8,538 nt of DNA from Acidiferrobacteraceae bacterium (GTDB lineage Bacteria > Pseudomonadota > Gammaproteobacteria > Acidiferrobacterales > Acidiferrobacteraceae): contig DAHWKH010000096.1 in NCBI GenBank assembly GCA_027343725.1, positions 1 to 8,538 of the forward strand, in the 5' to 3' direction. This document shows positions 5,155-8,538 of this stretch, piece by piece (within the stretch, counting starts at the first letter, position 1; every line of letters starts with the position of its first letter). The notes under the pieces are model-generated. The model made no database searches, had not been told where the DNA came from, and worked only from the letters and a program-made list of their open reading frames with translations. Made by a program: the position numbers and the translations under genes.

Positions 5155-6798
5155 ATGAGCGCGAACCCCCGGGTGATACCCGTGACCGGTATGACCTGCG
5201 ATCAGTGCGCCACGACCCTCGAGCACACGCTCGCGGCCTTACCCGGGGTCCAGGCGCGCGTCTCCTACCCGAAGGCCCACGTCCTCATCGAGGCGTTGGG
5301 GCCGACGACCCTCCCTGAGGTCGTCGCGGCCATTCGCGATGCGGGCTATGGCGCACGCCTGCCCGAATCGGGGGCGAGGCACGTCGCGGCAAACGGCGGT
5401 GGCGACCTCCACGTGGCGATTATCGGGAGCGGCGCGGCGGCCTTTGCCTGCGCCATCAGCGCAAGCGAGCGCGGCGCACGGGTCACGATGATCGAGGCCG
5501 GCCCCGTGATCGGCGGCACCTGCGTCAACACCGGGTGCGTGCCTTCCAAAATCCTCATACGGGCGGCGCAAGCGGCGCATGATGAGGCCGCACCGCGCAT
5601 CCAAGGCATCGCGGCCCCCGGCGGGGTGATCGATTGGGAGCGTCTGATCCGCCAGCAGCAAGCGCGCGTCGATGCCCTGAGACAAGCCAAATATCAGGAC
5701 ATCCTGGACCGAAACCCGCGCATCACCCTGAAACCGGCGGCAGCCCGCTTCCTCAGCCCGCGCGCACTCGCGCTCGTCGATCGCGCGGGCCGCGAGGAGT
5801 CCCTCGAGGCCGATCGTTTTCTCATTGCGACCGGTGCATCCCCCGCGATCCCTGCCCTTCCGGGACTCGCCGGCACACCGTTTTGGACCTCGACCGAGGC
5901 CCTGGTCGCGCCGCAAGCCCCCGAACACCTGCTCGTCCTCGGCGCCTCGGTGGTCGCGCTCGAACTCGCGCAGGCCTTCCGCCGCCTGGGATCGCAGGTC
6001 ACGATCCTGGCCCGCGGTCGGGTGTTGTCGCGCATGGACGCGGATCTCGGTGCGGGTCTCCAGGCGGTCTTCGAGCAGGAGGGGATCCGGGTCCTGACCG
6101 CCTGTCCGGCGAGTGCTGTCCGCTACCAGAAGGACACCTTCACCCTGGACACACCCCTGGGCCTCGTTTCGGGCGATCGCCTGCTCGTCGCCACGGGACG
6201 TAAGCCGAACACCGATCATCTGGATCTTGCCAAGGCCGGGGTCCGCACCGATGCGCACGGCGCGATCACGGTCGACACCCACTTGCGCACGAGCGCCTCC
6301 GGGATCTACGCCGCCGGCGACTGTGGCACCTTGCCCCCGTTTGTGTACGTCGCGGCCGCATCCGGCACGCGCGCCGGGATCAACATGACCGGTGGCGACA
6401 GTACCCTCGATCTTCGTGTAATGCCGACCGTGATCTTCACCGATCCCCAAGTCGCAACGGTCGGCCTCACCGAGACGGCCGCGCGTGCCCAGGGCCTGAC
6501 GACCGAGGTCCGTACGCTCGCGCTCGCGCACGTCCCGCGCGCGCAAGTCAATTTCGATGAGCGCGGTTTCATCCGGCTTGTCGCCGAAAGCCCTTCCGGT
6601 CGCATCGTCGGGGCCCAGGTGCTCGCGGCCGAGGGCGGCGAGGTCATCCAAACCGCGGCGCTCGCGATCCGCAACGCCATGACCGTCACGGATCTCGCCG
6701 ATCAACTGTTTCCTTACCTGACGATGGTCGAGGGCCTGAAGCTCTGCGCCCAGACTTTCACAAAGGACGTGACGGCCCTCTCCTGCTGCGCGGGCTAA
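5155..6798 (+). CDS. merA: Mercuric(II) reductase MerA
   Basis: A complete 547-residue cytoplasmic flavoenzyme reducing Hg(II) to volatile Hg(0) with NADPH. Residues 9-70 form an N-terminal heavy-metal-associated domain with GMTCDQC (Cys15, Cys18). The FAD-binding GSGAAAFACA starts at 91; the redox-active pair is in GGTCVNTGCVPSK (Cys123, Cys128); the NADPH Rossmann motif is GASVVALELAQAF; the second FAD motif is GIYAAGDC; the dimerisation domain follows (PTVIFTDPQVATVGLTE). The tail carries PYLTMVEGLKL and the essential C-terminal Cys544-Cys545 that hand Hg(II) to the active site. Length is close to that of Tn501 MerA. The ATG at 5155 has AAGGAG 7 bases upstream. Unusually, Cys531 stands where the Tn501 protein, as I recall it, has Ala. 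No merT, merP or merR is adjacent. Confidence 0.98.
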   Translation: MSANPRVIPVTGMTCDQCATTLEHTLAALPGVQARVSYPKAHVLIEALGPTTLPEVVAAIRDAGYGARLPESGARHVAANGGGDLHVAIIGSGAAAFACAISASERGARVTMIEAGPVIGGTCVNTGCVPSKILIRAAQAAHDEAAPRIQGIAAPGGVIDWERLIRQQQARVDALRQAKYQDILDRNPRITLKPAAARFLSPRALALVDRAGREESLEADRFLIATGASPAIPALPGLAGTPFWTSTEALVAPQAPEHLLVLGASVVALELAQAFRRLGSQVTILARGRVLSRMDADLGAGLQAVFEQEGIRVLTACPASAVRYQKDTFTLDTPLGLVSGDRLLVATGRKPNTDHLDLAKAGVRTDAHGAITVDTHLRTSASGIYAAGDCGTLPPFVYVAAASGTRAGINMTGGDSTLDLRVMPTVIFTDPQVATVGLTETAARAQGLTTEVRTLALAHVPRAQVNFDERGFIRLVAESPSGRIVGAQVLAAEGGEVIQTAALAIRNAMTVTDLADQLFPYLTMVEGLKLCAQTFTKDVTALSCCAG

Positions 6799-7212
6799 AG
6801 GCCGCGCGGCTCGATTCCGTATCCGTTTGCGCATCACGGCACCGTGCGGCCGCGTCCCGGCGGGCCTTCCGCGCGATCGCGCAGCCGGGCTTCGCGGTAA
6901 CCGCCTCACCGCCCTGCTGATATCTTAAAGCCGTGACGCCTGGACCGCGGATTCGGGATCCCGCGCTCCCCTTGCCGATCGCGCCATGTTTCCATGTTTC
7001 GTGTATGGTACATATACGATGCGCCTTGCGCGAAATCGGCCCGCGCGTCTTAGGCTGCGCGCGGAGCGCGTTCCATCCCGAAGGCGCACTCGTGCTTCTC
7101 GCCATCGGGCTCGCGCGCCCCAACGATCCCACATGGCAACGGACGCCGGCAGCGCACTTCGACCGCAAGTCTGGCGTATCGGACCGCCCACTCCTTCCGG
7201 CGCCCTGCGCAA
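6799..7212. other. Gene-free stretch downstream of merA
   Basis: No convincing gene: open frames on both strands lack domains and RBSs and are Arg/Pro-rich. There is no clear terminator after merA. It contains a 12-bp palindrome GCGCGATCGCGC (6871-6882) and an AT-rich pocket with a tandem CCATGTTT repeat (6984-6999) followed by an imperfect palindrome GTATGGTACATATAC. It could carry a small RNA or a distal promoter for the peptide gene, but nothing proves either. Confidence 0.5.
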
Positions 7213-7249
7213 TTGACAGCCTCTTCCGCGCGGTGTTACAAAAACCGCG
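7213..7249 (+). promoter_or_regulatory. Candidate promoter with overlapping dyad, upstream of the bacteriocin gene
   Basis: TTGACA (7213-7218, consensus -35) is followed after 18 bases by TACAAA (7237-7242). A perfect dyad CGCGGT...ACCGCG (7229-7234 and 7244-7249) brackets the -10, so a repressor or activator could act there. A second dyad, GTAGAC...GTCTAC (7249-7254 and 7266-7271), follows directly. A start near 7249 gives a leader of about 78 bases. Confidence 0.5.
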
Positions 7250-7326
7250 TAGACCGTAGTACCTCGTCTACACGGAAATTCTCAGTCCATAGGTAAAGGG
7301 AAGTTTCATTCATTTAAGGAGCAATC

Positions 7327-7539
7327 ATGGACACACATTCCATCAGAGAACTGACCGCGGAAGAAACCACCCAGGTCGCCGGCGGCGCGGCCGTCGGTGT
7401 CAGCGTCGACGCCCTCGGTTTGCCGGTTGCCGGCGTCGGGGTGAAGACATCCGGGATCGTGCGCCCCACCATGTCCCTGGTGGGCGGCGCCGTCGGAGCC
7501 GTCGGCCTTGTGGCGGGCGGGGTGTTAGGGAAGATCTGA
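7327..7539 (+). CDS. Double-glycine leader bacteriocin/microcin-like precursor peptide
   Basis: A 70-residue precursor. Residues 1-20 (MDTHSIRELTAEE to VAGG) are a textbook double-glycine leader: conserved R-E-L-T-x-E-E, a Val at -4 and Gly-Gly at 19-20, the cleavage site of C39-peptidase ABC exporters. The predicted 50-residue mature peptide is cysteine-free, glycine- and valine-rich and hydrophobic, with GxxxG-like spacing near its end (LVGGAVGAVG, LVAGGVLG) and a terminal Lys-Ile. This resembles class IIb microcins such as colicin V and two-peptide bacteriocins that insert into membranes. Strong RBS AAGGAG is 5 bases before the ATG. A terminator follows, then a HlyD-like exporter gene on the same strand, fitting a secretion locus. 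No immunity gene is visible. A signalling or contact-inhibition peptide is the main alternative. Confidence 0.87.
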   Translation: MDTHSIRELTAEETTQVAGGAAVGVSVDALGLPVAGVGVKTSGIVRPTMSLVGGAVGAVGLVAGGVLGKI

Positions 7540-7560
7540 TCGGCGCGTAGCCGAGCAGGC

Positions 7561-7580
7561 CGTCCGCACGGACGCGGACG
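7561..7580 (+). repeat. Inverted repeat after the peptide gene
   Basis: CGTCCGC and GCGGACG form a 7-bp stem with a 6-base loop (alternatively CGTCC-GCAC-GGACG). It lies 21 bases after the peptide stop and just before the main terminator, and could stabilise the transcript 3' end. Confidence 0.4.
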
Positions 7581-7589
7581 GAAGGCAAG

Positions 7590-7623
7590 GCAAGCTGCCG
7601 CAGAGCGGCAGCTTGCTTCTTTG
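7590..7623 (+). terminator. Intrinsic terminator downstream of the bacteriocin gene
   Basis: GCAAGCTGCCG (7590-7600), loop CAGAG, CGGCAGCTTGC (7606-7616): an 11-bp perfect stem followed by the T-rich TTCTTTG. It would end or attenuate transcripts after the peptide gene, giving abundant precursor mRNA and less exporter mRNA, a common arrangement in bacteriocin loci. Confidence 0.85.
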
Positions 7624-7760
7624 ATGGCCCATGCGAGAAAGCGCGGCGTCTGTATGCGTTGCCGATCGCGACGGGTTGTCAGCATTCGCGCCTTGCAGGA
7701 CACCCCGAGCACCGCCGATAGCCGCGGCCCTCTCCCCCAATCCTCAGTACAGCCCTTTGG

Positions 7761-8538
7761 ATGACACCGGGACCGGATACCCCTCCCCTTTATCGCCCGA
7801 TCGCGCGGGCCCGCTCCGATGCGCCGTGGATTGGCGCGATCGGCATACGCGCCCCGATGAGCCATCACTTTTTCGCGTGGTCGGCGGCCTGTGTCGCAGC
7901 GACCCTCGCGGCCTTTCTGGTGTTCGGCCGCTATACCAACCATCTCAAAGCGCAGGGAACCTTGGTGCCGCGCGCGGGGCTTCTGTCCGTGCCCGCACCC
8001 CTCACCGGGACCGTGACACAGCTGCTCGTTCACCGCGGCCAGCGCGTGCAAGCCCGCCAACCGCTGTTCACGGTCTCGAACCGGCCGTTCAACACGTCCC
8101 TCGGCTCGATCGCTAGCGATATCGTCCGCTCCTTGAAAGCCCAGCGCCGGACCTTACGCCACGACCTGCGGCGCGCGAGCGCTTTGGCTACGCTCAGGCG
8201 CAAGACGCTCGCCGATCGCCTGCAGGATCTGCGCGCGCAGTACGCCGAGGCCGGCCGGGCACTGGGCATTCAGCGCCAGGACATCCAGGATACGCAACGC
8301 GTCCTTCGGGATTTTCTGAGCGTCCGGGCCCGCGGCCTGGTTTCGGACCCGGTGCTCGAGCAACAACGCCTGGCGGTCTTGCACGCCAAGGCCCAGTGGC
8401 AGCGGCTCGCGCGCAATCGCTCGCTGCTCGCCGACCGGATCCGCGCCGCCCGGCACGCGCTCCGGGCGCTCCCGCTGACGCAAGCCCGGCGCGTATCCCG
8501 GATCCGCACGCGCCTCGAGGCCGTGCGCCGCGCGCTCG
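7761..8538 (+). CDS. HlyD/CvaA-family bacteriocin secretion accessory (membrane fusion) protein, N-terminal part
   Basis: 259 codons are visible; the gene runs off the right edge with no stop. It starts at the ATG at 7761 (MTPGPDTPPLYRPIARARSD), the only ATG start after the in-frame TAG at 7719 that keeps the family-typical cytoplasmic segment; an internal ATG at 7857 would truncate it. One transmembrane helix lies at about 38-57 (FFAWSAACVAATLAAFLVFG). Then comes a lipoyl/barrel-sandwich hairpin at about 66-107 (GTLVPRAGLLSVPAPLTG and VTQLLVHRGQRVQARQPLFTV), then a long Arg/Leu/Gln-rich coiled-coil arm from about 115. This is the layout of CvaA/MchE-like periplasmic adaptors that link a C39-peptidase ABC exporter to TolC. 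It follows the double-glycine peptide gene by 221 bases with a terminator between; its RBS is weak and its promoter is not obvious. Partner ABC exporter is expected to the right. Confidence 0.92.
   Translation, partial: MTPGPDTPPLYRPIARARSDAPWIGAIGIRAPMSHHFFAWSAACVAATLAAFLVFGRYTNHLKAQGTLVPRAGLLSVPAPLTGTVTQLLVHRGQRVQARQPLFTVSNRPFNTSLGSIASDIVRSLKAQRRTLRHDLRRASALATLRRKTLADRLQDLRAQYAEAGRALGIQRQDIQDTQRVLRDFLSVRARGLVSDPVLEQQRLAVLHAKAQWQRLARNRSLLADRIRAARHALRALPLTQARRVSRIRTRLEAVRRAL

Noticed and set aside
6871..6882. GCGATCGC-containing palindrome as an HIP1-type dispersed repeat
   Set aside because: Only isolated occurrences are present, as expected by chance in GC-rich DNA.
5239..6909. 556-codon open frame on the minus strand opposite merA
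   Set aside because: It is the antisense shadow of merA in high-GC DNA, full of Arg/Gly/Asp runs and without any recognised domain.
6933..7259. 108-codon plus-strand frame in the merA-bacteriocin gap
   Set aside because: No RBS, no domain, odd composition, and minus-strand frames of similar quality overlap it.
7631..8116. 161-codon plus-strand frame overlapping the start of the HlyD gene
   Set aside because: It is the wrong frame of the HlyD coding region; the frame from 7761 has clear family features.
1..8538. CRISPR array within the window
   Set aside because: No regularly spaced direct repeats of about 28-37 bases were seen, despite the cas3 fragment.

Overview
The window looks like a high-GC gammaproteobacterial chromosome. 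The tRNA-Glu(UUC) sequence with an encoded CCA, the near-canonical mer-type operator and the CvaA-like bacteriocin exporter all fit that group. A lone mercuric reductase fits a metal-exposed (perhaps acidophilic or sulfur-oxidising) habitat, but the species cannot be fixed from sequence alone. GC visibly falls in two places, about 1-330 and 1340-1520, both of which hold gene debris; the rest is GC-rich.

Left part (1-1302, all minus strand): a WYL-domain transcriptional regulator reads leftward toward the first 23 codons of a Cas3-like CRISPR helicase-nuclease that leaves the window at base 1. Between them lies a decayed start of a second, different cas3 (two stop codons where the family has Trp-His). 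This appears to be the upstream edge of a type I CRISPR-Cas operon, with WYL as its likely regulator. No CRISPR repeats fall inside the window.

Middle (1363-4384): a small helix-turn-helix protein gene (minus strand) runs into the frameshifted 3' end of an ISL3-like transposase. A gene-poor stretch of about 600 bp with several GC-rich dyads follows, then a short overlapping reading frame and a complete large serine recombinase (plus strand). The recombinase gene ends inside, and antisense to, the 3' half of an intact tRNA-Glu gene, so this junction is very probably the right-hand attachment site of an integrated element. Everything to its left, perhaps including the CRISPR-Cas operon, may be island cargo.

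Right part (4385-8538): likely core or older accessory DNA. A DUF302 protein (minus) and mercuric reductase merA (plus) are divergent. merA has a MerR-type promoter with a 19-bp spacer and perfect dyad, although no merR, merT or merP is present. After a 528-bp gene-free gap comes a 70-residue bacteriocin-like precursor with a double-glycine leader and glycine-rich hydrophobic core, then a strong terminator and the first 259 codons of a HlyD/CvaA-type secretion accessory protein. Together these form the start of a class II microcin-like locus that continues to the right, where a C39-peptidase ABC exporter and an immunity gene would be expected.
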